Source of the DNA: Burkholderia pyrrocinia | GTDB lineage: Bacteria; Pseudomonadota; Gammaproteobacteria; Burkholderiales; Burkholderiaceae | DNA: 64,000 nt | NCBI RefSeq assembly: GCF_001028665.1 | Contig: NZ_CP011504.1 | Location: 1,178,001-1,242,000, forward strand | Reading direction: 5' to 3' | Shown: positions 37,086-45,451 of the stretch, piece by piece | Layout of the letters: every line of letters starts with the position of its first letter | Position numbering within the stretch: the first letter of the stretch is position 1 | The notes under the pieces: model-generated | Told to the model about the DNA's origin: nothing | The model's database searches: none | What the model saw: only the letters and a program-made list of their open reading frames with translations | Translations under genes and position numbers: made by a program

Positions 37086-38990
37086 TTGGATGCGGATCCG
37101 ACCCAACTGCGCGGCATCGCCGCCGCGCAGCCGGCCCCCGCCGGCTACCGCCCCGTCGCGATCGGTGCGGCACCGCCCTGCATCGCGCAACGCGACGGCT
37201 GCTGGACCCTGCGCGCATCGACCGCGCTCGGCGCGTATCCGCGCCGGCTGACCGACCGGCTCGTCAGCGGTGCGCAAGCGCACCCGGACCGCTGGCTCGT
37301 CGCGCGGCGCGGCCCCGACGGCGCATGGATCGGCATCAGCTATGCGCAGATGCTCGATCGCGCGCGCGCGATCGGCCAGGCGCTGCTCGATCGCGGGCTG
37401 TCGGCCGAGCGGCCGGTCGCGATCCTGTCCGGCAACGATCTCGAACACCTGCAGGTCGCGTTCGGCGCACTGTGGGCCGGCATTCCGTATGCGCCGCTGT
37501 CGCCCGCGTATTCGCTCGTGTCGAGCGACTACGGCAAGCTCCGCCATGCGCTGGCGCTGCTGACGCCGGGGCTGGTATTTGCCGCGGACGGCAATGCGTT
37601 CCGTGCCGCGCTCGATGCGACGGTGCCGCCCGACATCGAGCGCGTGGTCGTGTCGGCGCCGGACGGGATGCACGGCGTCACGCGCTTCGCGTCGCTGCTC
37701 GACACCGCGCCGGGCAGCGTCGACGCCGCGCACGAGGCGATCACGGGCGATACGATCGCCAAGTTCCTGTTCACGTCCGGTTCGACGCGGCTGCCGAAGG
37801 CGGTGCCGACCACGCACCGGATGCTGTGCAGCAACCAGCAGATGCTGCTCGAAACGTTTCCACAATTCGGCATCGAGCCGCCGGTGCTGGTCGACTGGCT
37901 GCCGTGGAACCACACGTTCGGCGGCAGCCACAACGTGGGGATTGCGCTGTACAACGGCGGCACGCTGTACATCGACGACGGCAAGCCGGTCGCCGGCAAG
38001 TTCGACGAGACGCTGCGCAACCTGCGCGAGATCGCGCCGACGGTGTACTTCAACGTGCCGAAAGGCTGGGAGGAACTGACCGCCGCGCTCGAAACGGACG
38101 CGACGCTGCGCGCGACCTTCTTCTCGCGCGTGAAGATGTATTTCTTCGCGGGCGCGGGGCTGTCGCAGGCCGCGTGGGACCGGCTCGAACGCGTGACGCT
38201 CGCGCACTGCGGCGAGCACATCCGGATCATGGCGGGCCTGGGGATGACCGAAGCCGCGCCGTCGTGCATGTTCACCACCGGGCCGATGTCGGGCGCCGGC
38301 TACATCGGCCTGCCCGCGCCCGGCTGCGACGCGAAGCTGGTGCCGGTGGACGGCAAGCTCGAGGCGCGTTTTCGCGGGCCGAACGTGATGGCCGGCTACT
38401 GGCGCGCAAGCGGCGACGACGCGCGCGAGGTGTTCGACGACGAAGGCTACTACCGCAGCGGCGACGCGGTGCGCTTCGTCGACCCGCAGCGTCCGGAGAT
38501 CGGGCTGATGTTCGACGGCCGGATTGCCGAGGACTTCAAGCTGTCGACGGGGACCTTCGTGAGCGTTGGGCCGATGCGCGCGCGGATCGTGTCGAACGGC
38601 GCGCCGTATGTGCAGGACGCGGTCGTGACCGGGATGAACCGCGACGACGTCGGCGCGATGATCTTCCCGCGCGTCGACGATTGCCGCCGCCTCGCGGGCG
38701 CGGGGCCGGACGCCGACGTGCGCGCCGTGCTGCAGGCGCCGGCCGTGCGTGCGTTCTTTGCGGACCTGTTGCAGCGGTTGAACCGCGACGCGACCGGCAG
38801 CGCGACGTTCATCACGCGGCTGTGCCTGCTCGACACGCCGCCGTCGCTCGATCTCGGCGAAATCACCGACAAGGGTTCGATCAACCAGCGCGCGGTGCTG
38901 ACGCAGCGCGCGGCAGTGATCGAAGCGATGTATGCGCGCGACGCGGCCGATGCGGGCGTGATCGTCGCCGGCGCGGCGCGGGGCGCATAA
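37086..38990 (+). CDS. fcs: Feruloyl-CoA synthetase
   Basis: This ATP-dependent ligase activates ferulate (and p-coumarate or caffeate) to the CoA thioester, the first cytoplasmic step of hydroxycinnamate catabolism. The 634-residue ANL enzyme has the P-loop FTSGSTRLPKAVPTTH, the family core LPWNHTFGGSHNVG, the adenylate motif AGLGMTEAAPS and GYYRSGDAVRF. The start codon appears to be TTG at 37086, eight bases behind GGAGA; an ATG at 37090 is out of frame. It is the third gene of the ech-vdh-fcs operon and ends at the perfect hairpin 39001-39029, convergent with vanB. Confidence 0.92.
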   Translation: MDADPTQLRGIAAAQPAPAGYRPVAIGAAPPCIAQRDGCWTLRASTALGAYPRRLTDRLVSGAQAHPDRWLVARRGPDGAWIGISYAQMLDRARAIGQALLDRGLSAERPVAILSGNDLEHLQVAFGALWAGIPYAPLSPAYSLVSSDYGKLRHALALLTPGLVFAADGNAFRAALDATVPPDIERVVVSAPDGMHGVTRFASLLDTAPGSVDAAHEAITGDTIAKFLFTSGSTRLPKAVPTTHRMLCSNQQMLLETFPQFGIEPPVLVDWLPWNHTFGGSHNVGIALYNGGTLYIDDGKPVAGKFDETLRNLREIAPTVYFNVPKGWEELTAALETDATLRATFFSRVKMYFFAGAGLSQAAWDRLERVTLAHCGEHIRIMAGLGMTEAAPSCMFTTGPMSGAGYIGLPAPGCDAKLVPVDGKLEARFRGPNVMAGYWRASGDDAREVFDDEGYYRSGDAVRFVDPQRPEIGLMFDGRIAEDFKLSTGTFVSVGPMRARIVSNGAPYVQDAVVTGMNRDDVGAMIFPRVDDCRRLAGAGPDADVRAVLQAPAVRAFFADLLQRLNRDATGSATFITRLCLLDTPPSLDLGEITDKGSINQRAVLTQRAAVIEAMYARDAADAGVIVAGAARGA

Positions 38991-39000
38991 CGCGCGCACG

Positions 39001-39029
39001 GCGTGCGGCGCGTCTACCGCGCCGCACGC
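39001..39029. terminator. Perfect hairpin between fcs and vanB
   Basis: GCGTGCGGCGCG (39001-39012) and CGCGCCGCACGC (39018-39029) form an uninterrupted 12-bp GC stem with a 5-nt loop. It lies exactly between two convergent operons. No long T tract follows on either side, but the stem is very stable. A bidirectional terminator or transcription barrier is likely. Confidence 0.65.
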
Positions 39030-39033
39030 ACTT

Positions 39034-40020
39034 TCACAGATCCAGCACCAGCAGCGGCGTGACCGCACGCGAACAGCACGGCAGCATCTGATCGTTGGCC
39101 GCGCGTTCGTCGTCGGTCAGGTAGACGTCGCGATGATCGGGCGTGCCGGACAGCACGCGCGTGAGACAGGTGCCGCACACGCCCTGCTCGCACGATACCG
39201 GCACCTCGATTCCGCAGCCGCGCAGCGCGTCGACGATCGTCGTGCCGGCAGGCACGTCGACGACGCGGCCCGATTGCGCGAGCGATACCTGGAACGCCTG
39301 GTCGCCTCCGTCTTCGGCCGGGGCAGCCGCGGCATCCACGCCTGAGCCGGCCGCACCTATCCCGGCCGCACCGAAATACTCCCGATGCACGTTCGCAGGA
39401 TCCCAGCCGGCTTGCGCGGCCGCCGCGAGCACGGCGCCGATGAACCCGCCGGGCCCGCACACGTACAGGTGCGTGTGCGCATCCGGCTTCGCGAGCACGT
39501 GCGGGAAATCGATGCGCCGACCGTCCGGCGCGTCGTCGAACCAGAGCCGCGTGCGGGCCTTGAGCCCGGGCGTGTCGAGCCGGTCGAGGAACGCGGCGCG
39601 CGCCGGCTCGCGCGCGCAGTAATGCAGCTCGAACGACTGGCCGGTCTCGATCAGGTGCGCGGCCATGCTGAGCAGCGGCGTGATCCCGATGCCGCCGGCG
39701 AGCAGCACGGTGTGCGCGGCCCGCGGGTCGAGCGGGAAGTGGTTGCGCGGCGCGCTGATGTCGAGCGTCGTGCCGGGCTCGCATGCGTGCATCGCGAGCG
39801 AGCCGCCGCGCGACGCGGGCTCGCGCAGCACGCCGAGCCGGTAGACGCCCGTCTCCGACGGGCTGTTGCACAGCGAATACTGGCGGACGAAACCGCGGAC
39901 GTGGACGTCGATATGCGCGCCGGCCGTAAACGGCGGCAGCGGTGTGCCGTCTGCCGGCGCGAGTTCGAACGCGCAGATGTCGGTCGCGACGGGAAGCTTG
40001 CGGATGAGCGTGACTTTCAT
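39034..40020 (-). CDS. vanB: Vanillate O-demethylase reductase subunit VanB
   Basis: This reductase passes electrons from NAD(P)H to the VanA oxygenase. The 328-residue phthalate-dioxygenase-reductase type protein has an N-terminal flavin domain with RQYSLCNSPSE, a nucleotide domain starting LLAGGIGITPLLSMA and YVCGPGGFI, and a C-terminal plant-type [2Fe-2S] domain (CEQGVCGTC and a later Cys). The start at 40020 gives the usual MKVTLIRK N-terminus. An Ala/Gly-rich linker (GAAGIGAAGSGVDAAAAPAEDGGD) between the last two domains is unusually long. It is directly downstream of vanA on the minus strand. Confidence 0.9.
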   Translation of the reverse strand: MKVTLIRKLPVATDICAFELAPADGTPLPPFTAGAHIDVHVRGFVRQYSLCNSPSETGVYRLGVLREPASRGGSLAMHACEPGTTLDISAPRNHFPLDPRAAHTVLLAGGIGITPLLSMAAHLIETGQSFELHYCAREPARAAFLDRLDTPGLKARTRLWFDDAPDGRRIDFPHVLAKPDAHTHLYVCGPGGFIGAVLAAAAQAGWDPANVHREYFGAAGIGAAGSGVDAAAAPAEDGGDQAFQVSLAQSGRVVDVPAGTTIVDALRGCGIEVPVSCEQGVCGTCLTRVLSGTPDHRDVYLTDDERAANDQMLPCCSRAVTPLLVLDL

Positions 40021-40075
40021 GGGGAATGGTGAAGTAGGCGTGCCGCGCCGCCATGCGGCGCGGAGCGGCACGCGG

Positions 40076-41119
40076 TCAGCACGACAGCGCGGCGGCGCGC
40101 TCCTGGTCGATCAGCCGGTCGAGCACGCGTCGCGACTGCACGCCGCCCGCGTCGATGTTCAGCTTCAGCAGCGGCCGGTCCGGCCAGCGCAGCAGGTTGC
40201 GCTGCTGCGCTTCGAGCATGTCGAGATCCTCGGCGAAGATCGCGCCCTGTCCGTTGCGGATCGTCTCCGTCAACGCGCGGTCGTCCACCGCGAAGCTGCG
40301 CGCCATCCCCCAGAAGTACCAGATCGACGTCTCGGTTTCCGGCGTGATGAAATCGACGACGATGCTCGACACCTTGTCGCGCGGGTCCGCGTGATAACCG
40401 CCCTTGCCCGCATGCGCGACGCCCACCTCGATCATCACGTGGCTCGGCGGCGTGAAATGGCAGATCTGCCAGCGATCGCAGCGCACGTCGTCGGCGAGCC
40501 CGTTGCCGCGCAGCGCGGCGGCCCAGAACGGCGGCGGCACGATGCCTTCCATGAAGCGGCTGGTCGTGACCGTGTCGCCGTTCACCTTCGTCGCGGGCGC
40601 CGCTTCCTCGATCTCCGGCTGCCCGATGCTCGATGCATGCACGTAGGTCTCGTGCGTGAGGTCCATCAGGTTGTCGATCATCAGCCGGTAATCGCAGTCG
40701 ATGTGATAGAGACCGCCGCCATACGCCCAGCCCGGATCGTCGGCCCAGTGCAGCCGGTGAATCGTCGCCGGATCGGCCTGGGCCGGATCGCCCGGCCACA
40801 CCCACACGAAGCCGTGCCGCTCGACGGCCGGATAGCGGCGGATCGCCGGAATGCCGCCGACGCGCTGGCACGGCATGCTCGTGCACTTGCCGTCCGCGCC
40901 CATCGTCAGCCCGTGATAGCCGCACACGAGCCGGCCGTCGCGCACGGTGCCGAGCGACAGCGGCGCGCCGCGGTGCGGGCAGAAATCCTCGAGCGCGGCG
41001 ACCGCGCCGTCCGCGTCGCGGAAGAACACCATGCGTTCGCCGCAAATCTGCCGCCCCAGCGGCTTGCCGGCGAATTCGTCCGGCGTGCAGGCCACATACC
41101 ACGCGTTTTTCAGGAACAT
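40076..41119 (-). CDS. vanA: Vanillate O-demethylase oxygenase subunit VanA
   Basis: This Rieske non-haem iron monooxygenase demethylates vanillate to protocatechuate and formaldehyde. The 347-residue protein has the N-terminus MFLKNAWYVAC typical of VanA and a Rieske centre from Cys47/His49 (CPHR) and Cys66/His69 (CGYH). The mononuclear iron site lies around NLMDLTHETYVH. The start at 41119 follows GGAGGAGA closely. A 16-bp palindrome at 41133-41148 lies just upstream. It forms an operon with vanB and follows the GntR regulator gene on the same strand. Confidence 0.93.
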   Translation of the reverse strand: MFLKNAWYVACTPDEFAGKPLGRQICGERMVFFRDADGAVAALEDFCPHRGAPLSLGTVRDGRLVCGYHGLTMGADGKCTSMPCQRVGGIPAIRRYPAVERHGFVWVWPGDPAQADPATIHRLHWADDPGWAYGGGLYHIDCDYRLMIDNLMDLTHETYVHASSIGQPEIEEAAPATKVNGDTVTTSRFMEGIVPPPFWAAALRGNGLADDVRCDRWQICHFTPPSHVMIEVGVAHAGKGGYHADPRDKVSSIVVDFITPETETSIWYFWGMARSFAVDDRALTETIRNGQGAIFAEDLDMLEAQQRNLLRWPDRPLLKLNIDAGGVQSRRVLDRLIDQERAAALSC

Positions 41120-41132
41120 GCGTCTCCTCCAT

Positions 41133-41148
41133 GGCGTGTGCACACGCC
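41133..41148. promoter_or_regulatory. Perfect 16-bp palindrome at the vanA promoter
   Basis: GGCGTGTGCACACGCC lies 14 bp upstream of the vanA start. Its core TGTGCACA resembles the TGTATACA palindromes upstream of the GntR gene (42043, 42128), so it may be a related operator. A hairpin role near the ribosome site is an alternative. Confidence 0.45.
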
Positions 41149-41166
41149 GTGTCTATCGTCGGATGA

Positions 41167-41185
41167 GCGGCGCGTCGTGCGCCGC
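41167..41185 (-). terminator. Hairpin between GntR gene and vanA
   Basis: GCGGCGC and GCGCCGC form a 7-bp stem with a 5-nt loop, 20 bp beyond the stop of the GntR regulator gene and before vanA. It lacks a T tract. It may attenuate read-through from the regulator into vanAB. Confidence 0.35.
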
Positions 41186-41205
41186 GCGAAGGTGCCGCGT
41201 GCCGG

Positions 41206-41973
41206 TCAGCCGGCGTCGCGGCGAATCAGGTTGCCGCCCTTGAGCTTCGTCATCGCGCGCTGGCTGTCGAGCACGCGCCGCAGGTTGTCGTGCGCGATCT
41301 GCGCGTGTTCGCGCATCAGCGCTTCCGCGCGCGCCCCCTGGCGACGTTCGATCGCGTCGAGCACCGCGCGATGCTGGGCTTGCGCGACGATCAGCGTTTC
41401 GTGCGCGCGCGGATCGAGCGACTGCACGACGACGAACGCGCTCGCGGACGCGAACGGCAACGTCGCGACCTTGTCGATCTGCCGCGCGACGACGTCGCTG
41501 CCGGCCGCGGCCGCGAGCAGCCGGTGGAAGCGGGCATTCGCGTCGACGTAGCGCGAGAACGTGTCGTCGGTCAGCGGGCCGGCGAGCAGGACGTCGATCT
41601 CGTCGGCGCACGCGTGCAGGTCGCGCAGCATCGACGGCGGCACGCCACGTTCGGCCGCGAACCGCGCGGCGAGCCCTTCGAGCGTGCCGCGCAGTTCGAT
41701 CGCATCGCCGATCTCGCGCGCCGAAAACGCGCGCACCGCAAACCCGCCGGTCGCGATCGGCTCGATCAGCCCTTCCTCCTGGAGCCGGATCAGCGCCGCC
41801 CGAACCGGCGTGCGCGACACGCCGAGCCGCTCGACGACCCACAGTTCGGAAATGCGCGCGCCGGGCGCGAGCTCTCCGCCGACGATGAGCTCGCGCAGGC
41901 CGAGCAGCGTGCGGACCGTTTGCGACGGGGAAGCGGCACGGGTGTCGGAAGTCGGGGCGTCGAGGTCGGTCAT
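41206..41973 (-). CDS. GntR-family (FCD) regulator, VanR-like
   Basis: The 255-residue regulator has an N-terminal winged helix (LRELIVGGELAPGARISELWVVERLGVSRTPVRAALIRLQEEGLIE) and an FCD effector domain (IELRGTLEGLAARFAAERG ... ARFHRLLAAAAGSDVV). It is immediately upstream of vanAB on the same strand, the usual place of VanR, which represses vanAB until vanillate is present. The start at 41973 (MTDLDAPTSD) is chosen because the longer frame runs through the operator region. Upstream lie a 17-bp palindrome (42022-42038) and two TGTATACA palindromes. Which of these it binds is not known. Confidence 0.85.
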   Translation of the reverse strand: MTDLDAPTSDTRAASPSQTVRTLLGLRELIVGGELAPGARISELWVVERLGVSRTPVRAALIRLQEEGLIEPIATGGFAVRAFSAREIGDAIELRGTLEGLAARFAAERGVPPSMLRDLHACADEIDVLLAGPLTDDTFSRYVDANARFHRLLAAAAGSDVVARQIDKVATLPFASASAFVVVQSLDPRAHETLIVAQAQHRAVLDAIERRQGARAEALMREHAQIAHDNLRRVLDSQRAMTKLKGGNLIRRDAG

Positions 41974-42021
41974 GGCGGATATCGGGGGCTGTGCCGCAGT
42001 GCCGGTGCAGGCGTGCGGAGT

Positions 42022-42038
42022 TATCAGGTTACTTGATA
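42022..42038. promoter_or_regulatory. Ferulate-island palindrome, copy 2
   Basis: TATCAGGTTACTTGATA differs from the perfect copy at 34606 by one base. It lies 49 bp upstream of the GntR gene, in the gap shared with the divergent MarR gene. It probably overlaps the GntR promoter. Confidence 0.65.
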
Positions 42039-42042
42039 AAAT

Positions 42043-42050
42043 TGTATACA
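42043..42050. promoter_or_regulatory. TGTATACA palindrome, copy 1
   Basis: TGTATACA lies five bases beyond palindrome copy 2. A second copy, extended to GCTGTATACAGC, is at 42126-42137. Short symmetrical GTATAC cores are typical of FCD-type GntR operators. It is a candidate autoregulatory site of the adjacent GntR gene. Confidence 0.45.
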
Positions 42051-42125
42051 TCCCTGCCGTGCATTCAAGCTGAATCGTGCAAATCAGCGGGTAAACCACG
42101 ATCGAAACCGCCGGGTCGGGTTCGT

Positions 42126-42137
42126 GCTGTATACAGC
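42126..42137. promoter_or_regulatory. TGTATACA palindrome, copy 2 (GCTGTATACAGC)
   Basis: This is a perfect 12-bp palindrome 62 bp upstream of the MarR gene start, containing the same TGTATACA core as the site at 42043. The two cores are 85 bp apart, close to eight helical turns, which would allow cooperative or looped binding. Confidence 0.5.
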
Positions 42138-42199
42138 GCGCCAGTCACCGCGAAGCAGACGATGCAAGCCTGTCCGCCATGCGGGCCGCGTGAGGTAAG

Positions 42200-42724
42200 A
42201 TGGCCCGCGATCTTCCTCCCGACACCTTCATGAGTTCGACACCCGTCAAACCGGCCGGCGCGAAACGCGCTGCCCGTGCCTCCGAGGCGAAGCCGCCCGT
42301 GCGTGCCCAGCAGCGGCTGACCTACCTGATCGGCAATCTCGATCGGCTGCTGCGCCGCCAGATGAGCGATGCGCTCGCCCCGCTCGGCGTGACGCTCGCG
42401 CAATACACGGCGCTGTCGGTGCTCGAGGCGCGCGGCGCGCTGTCCAATGCGCAGCTCGCGGTGCGCTCGTTCATCACGCCGCAATCCGCGAACGAGGTGA
42501 TGGTCGCGATGGCGGCCCGCGGCTTCGTCACGCGCGAGGCCGATCCGAATCATGGCCGCGTGATCCTGCTGCGCCTGACCGACGAAGGGTCGGCGATCCT
42601 GCGCGAATGCGAACGGGTGCTGCGGCCGCTCGAGCGCCGGATGCTCGGCGACGACCTCACCGCCGCCGACGCCGTGCAGGTCCAGCGCACGCTCGAGCTG
42701 TTCGTGCGCAACCTGCGCGACTGA
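42200..42724 (+). CDS. MarR-family regulator of hydroxycinnamate genes
   Basis: The 174-residue winged-helix protein shows the MarR pattern RLTYLIGNLDRLLRRQMSDALAPLGVTLAQYTALSVLEARGALSNAQLAVRSFITPQSANEVMVAMAARGFVTREADPNHGRVILLRLTDEG. MarR-type proteins (FerR, CouR, HcaR) repress hydroxycinnamate genes and respond to the CoA thioesters. Its position in this island suggests the same role. The start at 42200 has GAGG four bases upstream; ATG 42230 is possible but lacks a ribosome site. It is divergent from the GntR gene. It is the leading candidate for binding the TATCAGGTTACCTGATA sites. Confidence 0.85.
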   Translation: MARDLPPDTFMSSTPVKPAGAKRAARASEAKPPVRAQQRLTYLIGNLDRLLRRQMSDALAPLGVTLAQYTALSVLEARGALSNAQLAVRSFITPQSANEVMVAMAARGFVTREADPNHGRVILLRLTDEGSAILRECERVLRPLERRMLGDDLTAADAVQVQRTLELFVRNLRD

Positions 42725-42819
42725 GCCGCGTTTTCGCTTCATTCGTCGTTCCGCACGGCCTTGTCCGGCCGGCTTCCGCGCGCGTTGCGGGTTAACACCG
42801 GCGCGTCACACCCTTGAAA

Positions 42820-42836
42820 TATCAGGTTACCTGTTA
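42820..42836. promoter_or_regulatory. Ferulate-island palindrome, copy 3
   Basis: TATCAGGTTACCTGTTA differs from the perfect site by one base. It lies 175 bp upstream of the MFS gene and 92 bp from copy 4. The pair could act together. Confidence 0.65.
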
Positions 42837-42911
42837 TTAAATCATCCCGTCCTTCGATGGGATGACGGTCCGCACGACCGGCTGGTCGCGCGGATTTTAT
42901 TTCGGACAGTG

Positions 42912-42928
42912 AATCAGGCTACCTGATA
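42912..42928. promoter_or_regulatory. Ferulate-island palindrome, copy 4
   Basis: AATCAGGCTACCTGATA keeps most of the palindrome, with two changes in the left arm. It lies 83 bp before the MFS start codon. With copy 3 it forms a two-site control region for the transporter, porin and esterase genes. Confidence 0.6.
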
Positions 42929-43010
42929 ATTTCTGAAGCACGGTCCGATCACGACAAAGACACCGCGCATGCGTCCCGGCATGACGCGCAGTACAAGGTT
43001 TGGAGACGAC

Positions 43011-44216
43011 ATGGACACTTCCGTTGCCGAGAGGCCGGCCGTCGCGACGACGCTCGGCCTGTGTTTCGCGATCGCGCTGCTCGAGGGGCTCGACCTGCAG
43101 TCGGTCGGCGTCGCCGCGCCGCGCATGGCTCACGAGTTCGGGCTCACGGTTTCGCAGATGGGGCTCGCGTTCAGCGCAGGCACGTTCGGCCTGTTGCCGG
43201 GCGCGATGCTCGGCGGCTGGCTCGCCGACCGGATCGGCCGCAAGCATGTGCTGATCGCGTCGGTCTGCCTGTTCGGGCTGCTGTCGATCGCGACCGCGCA
43301 GGTGTCGAGCTTCGCGATGCTGGTCGTCGTGCGCGCGCTGACCGGCCTCGGCCTCGGCGGTGCGATGCCGAACCTGATCGCGCTGTCTTCCGAAGCGGCC
43401 GACGCGCGCTCGCGCAGCAGCGCGGTCGCGGTGATGTACTGCGGCATTCCGTTCGGCGGCGTGATCGCGTCGCTGATCGGCGTGCTGCTGGCCGGCGACA
43501 CCGAGTGGCGACACATCTTCTACGTCGGCGGCATCGGGCCGCTGCTGCTTGCCCCGCTGCTGCTCGCGCTGCTGCCGGAGTCGCGCGCGTTCCTCGACGT
43601 CAGCGCATCGGGCGCCGCGCGCCCGGGTGTCGGGCAGACATTGTTCGGCGGCGCGCGCACGGGCACCACGCTCGCGCTCTGGCTCAGCTATTTCTGCACG
43701 CTGATCGTGCTGTATTTCCTGCTGAACTGGCTGCCGTCGCTGATGGCGGCGAAGGGGCTCGCGCGCAGCCAGGCCGGGATCGTGCAGATCTTCTTCAACA
43801 TCGGCAGCGGCCTCGGCGTGCTCGGCATCGGCATGTCGATGGACCGGATGCGGCCGTCGCGCGTCGTCGGCGGCATGTACGCGGGGATCGTGCTGTCGCT
43901 CGCCGCGCTCGCGATCGCGCCCGGGATCGTATGGCTGTCCGCCGCGGCGTTCGCGGCGGGGATGTTCGTCGTCGGCGGCCAGTCGGTGCTGTATGCGCTG
44001 GCCGCGATGTACTACCCGACCGCGATGCGCGGCACCGGCGTCGGCTCCGCGGTGGCGGTGGGCCGGCTCGGCTCCGTGGTCGGCCCGCTCGCGGCCGCCG
44101 AACTGCTCGCGATGGGCCGCAGCGCGTCGGTCGTGATCGGCGCGAGCATCCCCGTCACGCTGGTCGCCGCCGTCGCGGCGCTGGTGCTGATCCGCAGGCC
44201 GCAGGCACACGACTGA
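43011..44216 (+). CDS. MFS aromatic acid transporter (AAHS/PcaK type)
   Basis: This 401-residue proton symporter is predicted to import hydroxycinnamates or vanillate. Motifs of the aromatic acid:H+ symporter family are visible: GLDLQSVGVAAPRM in the first helix (the Asp essential in PcaK), GGWLADRIGRKHVL in loop 2-3 and RALTGLGLGGAMPN. About twelve spans are present. The start at 43011 follows GGAGACGAC. Two copies of the island palindrome lie upstream. The porin and esterase genes follow on the same strand, making an import module from the outer membrane to the cytoplasm. Confidence 0.9.
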   Translation: MDTSVAERPAVATTLGLCFAIALLEGLDLQSVGVAAPRMAHEFGLTVSQMGLAFSAGTFGLLPGAMLGGWLADRIGRKHVLIASVCLFGLLSIATAQVSSFAMLVVVRALTGLGLGGAMPNLIALSSEAADARSRSSAVAVMYCGIPFGGVIASLIGVLLAGDTEWRHIFYVGGIGPLLLAPLLLALLPESRAFLDVSASGAARPGVGQTLFGGARTGTTLALWLSYFCTLIVLYFLLNWLPSLMAAKGLARSQAGIVQIFFNIGSGLGVLGIGMSMDRMRPSRVVGGMYAGIVLSLAALAIAPGIVWLSAAAFAAGMFVVGGQSVLYALAAMYYPTAMRGTGVGSAVAVGRLGSVVGPLAAAELLAMGRSASVVIGASIPVTLVAAVAALVLIRRPQAHD

Positions 44217-44283
44217 GTTTGTTTACTTTCACCCACGAGCGCCGGCAGAGCGCGATATCGACGCAGGTCTGGAGACACTAACC

Positions 44284-45423
44284 ATGAAGCACACCAAAGC
44301 CTTGCTGGCGGCCGGCGCATGCGCGCTGGCCGCGACGAGCGTGCACGCGCAGTCGAGCGTGACGCTGTACGGGATCATCGACACCGGCGTCGAATTCGTG
44401 TCGCACGCGAACGCGGCCGGCGACCACGTGGTGCGGATGCCGGGCGTGACCGGCGAGATGCCGTCGCGCTGGGGCCTGCGCGGCAGCGAGGATCTCGGCG
44501 GCGGCTACCAGGCCGTGTTCGTGCTCGAAAGCGGCTTCAACGTGCGCGGCGGCGATCTCGGCCAGGGCGGCCGGCTGTTCGGCCGGCAGGCGTTCGTCGG
44601 GCTGAAGGGCGGCTTCGGCACGCTCGCGTTCGGCCGCCAGTACACGATGACCTACCTCGCGCTGCAGGGCGCGGACATCATCGGCCCGGACATCTACGGG
44701 CTCGGCTCGTTCGACGCGTACGTGCCGAACGGCCGCGCCGACAACGCGGTGACCTACCTCGGCACCTATCGCGGCGTGACGCTCGGCGCCGCCTATTCGT
44801 TCGGCCGCGACGGCGCGGGCACCGGCAACTCGCCGGGGCAGGGCACGTGCGCGGGGCAGGTGCCGGGCCACGCGGTCGAATGCCGCAACTGGTCGGCGAT
44901 GCTCAAGTACGACAGCGCGTATTTCGGTGCGGCGGCGTCGTACGAGGAGCAGCGCGGCGGCACCGGCGCGGCCGCGAACTTCTTCGACGGCGTCGCGCCG
45001 GCCGCGTTCACGAGCAGCGCGGGCAAGGACGCGCGCGTGCACGTTAGCGCGTATGCGCAGGCGGCGGGCGCAAGGATCGGCGCGGGCTGGATCGGGCGGC
45101 GCGTGTCGACCGGTTCGCCGGCTGCGCCCGGCGCGCATTCCGACCTGTTCTTCGTCGGTGCGTCGTATGCGGTCAAGCCGGATTTCATCGTCGACGGCGA
45201 AGGCTACCGGATCGTCAACAGCGCGCACGACACGCGCGCGACGATGGCGACGATGCGCGCGACCTACCTGCTGACGAAGCGCACGTCGGTTTACGCGCAA
45301 AGCTCGTATCTGTGGAACAGCGCGCATGCGCGCTATGCGGTCAGCGGCGGCGGCCCCGGCACGACGCCCGGCGCGGGGATGGGGCAGCTCGGCGCGATGG
45401 TCGGCGTCAAGCACTTGTTCTGA
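44284..45423 (+). CDS. Outer-membrane porin, Burkholderia OmpC-like
   Basis: This 379-residue general porin has a signal peptide ending VHAQ and the mature start SSVTLYGIIDTGVEF. SRWGLRGSEDLGGGYQAVFVLESGF, LFGRQAFVGLKGGFGTLAFGRQY and the closing strand ending MVGVKHLF are characteristic of the beta-proteobacterial 16-strand porin family. The terminal Phe is conserved for barrel assembly. It lies between the aromatic transporter and the esterase gene, which suggests it admits phenolic acids or their esters. The specificity is inferred from position only. Confidence 0.9.
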   Translation: MKHTKALLAAGACALAATSVHAQSSVTLYGIIDTGVEFVSHANAAGDHVVRMPGVTGEMPSRWGLRGSEDLGGGYQAVFVLESGFNVRGGDLGQGGRLFGRQAFVGLKGGFGTLAFGRQYTMTYLALQGADIIGPDIYGLGSFDAYVPNGRADNAVTYLGTYRGVTLGAAYSFGRDGAGTGNSPGQGTCAGQVPGHAVECRNWSAMLKYDSAYFGAAASYEEQRGGTGAAANFFDGVAPAAFTSSAGKDARVHVSAYAQAAGARIGAGWIGRRVSTGSPAAPGAHSDLFFVGASYAVKPDFIVDGEGYRIVNSAHDTRATMATMRATYLLTKRTSVYAQSSYLWNSAHARYAVSGGGPGTTPGAGMGQLGAMVGVKHLF

Positions 45424-45451
45424 TCCGGCAACCTGACGAACGGGAGACATC

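Noticed and set aside
34613..37117. An 834-codon minus-strand frame opposite ech and vdh
   Set aside because: It is antisense to two unmistakable enzymes, and its composition is typical of a GC-driven shadow frame.
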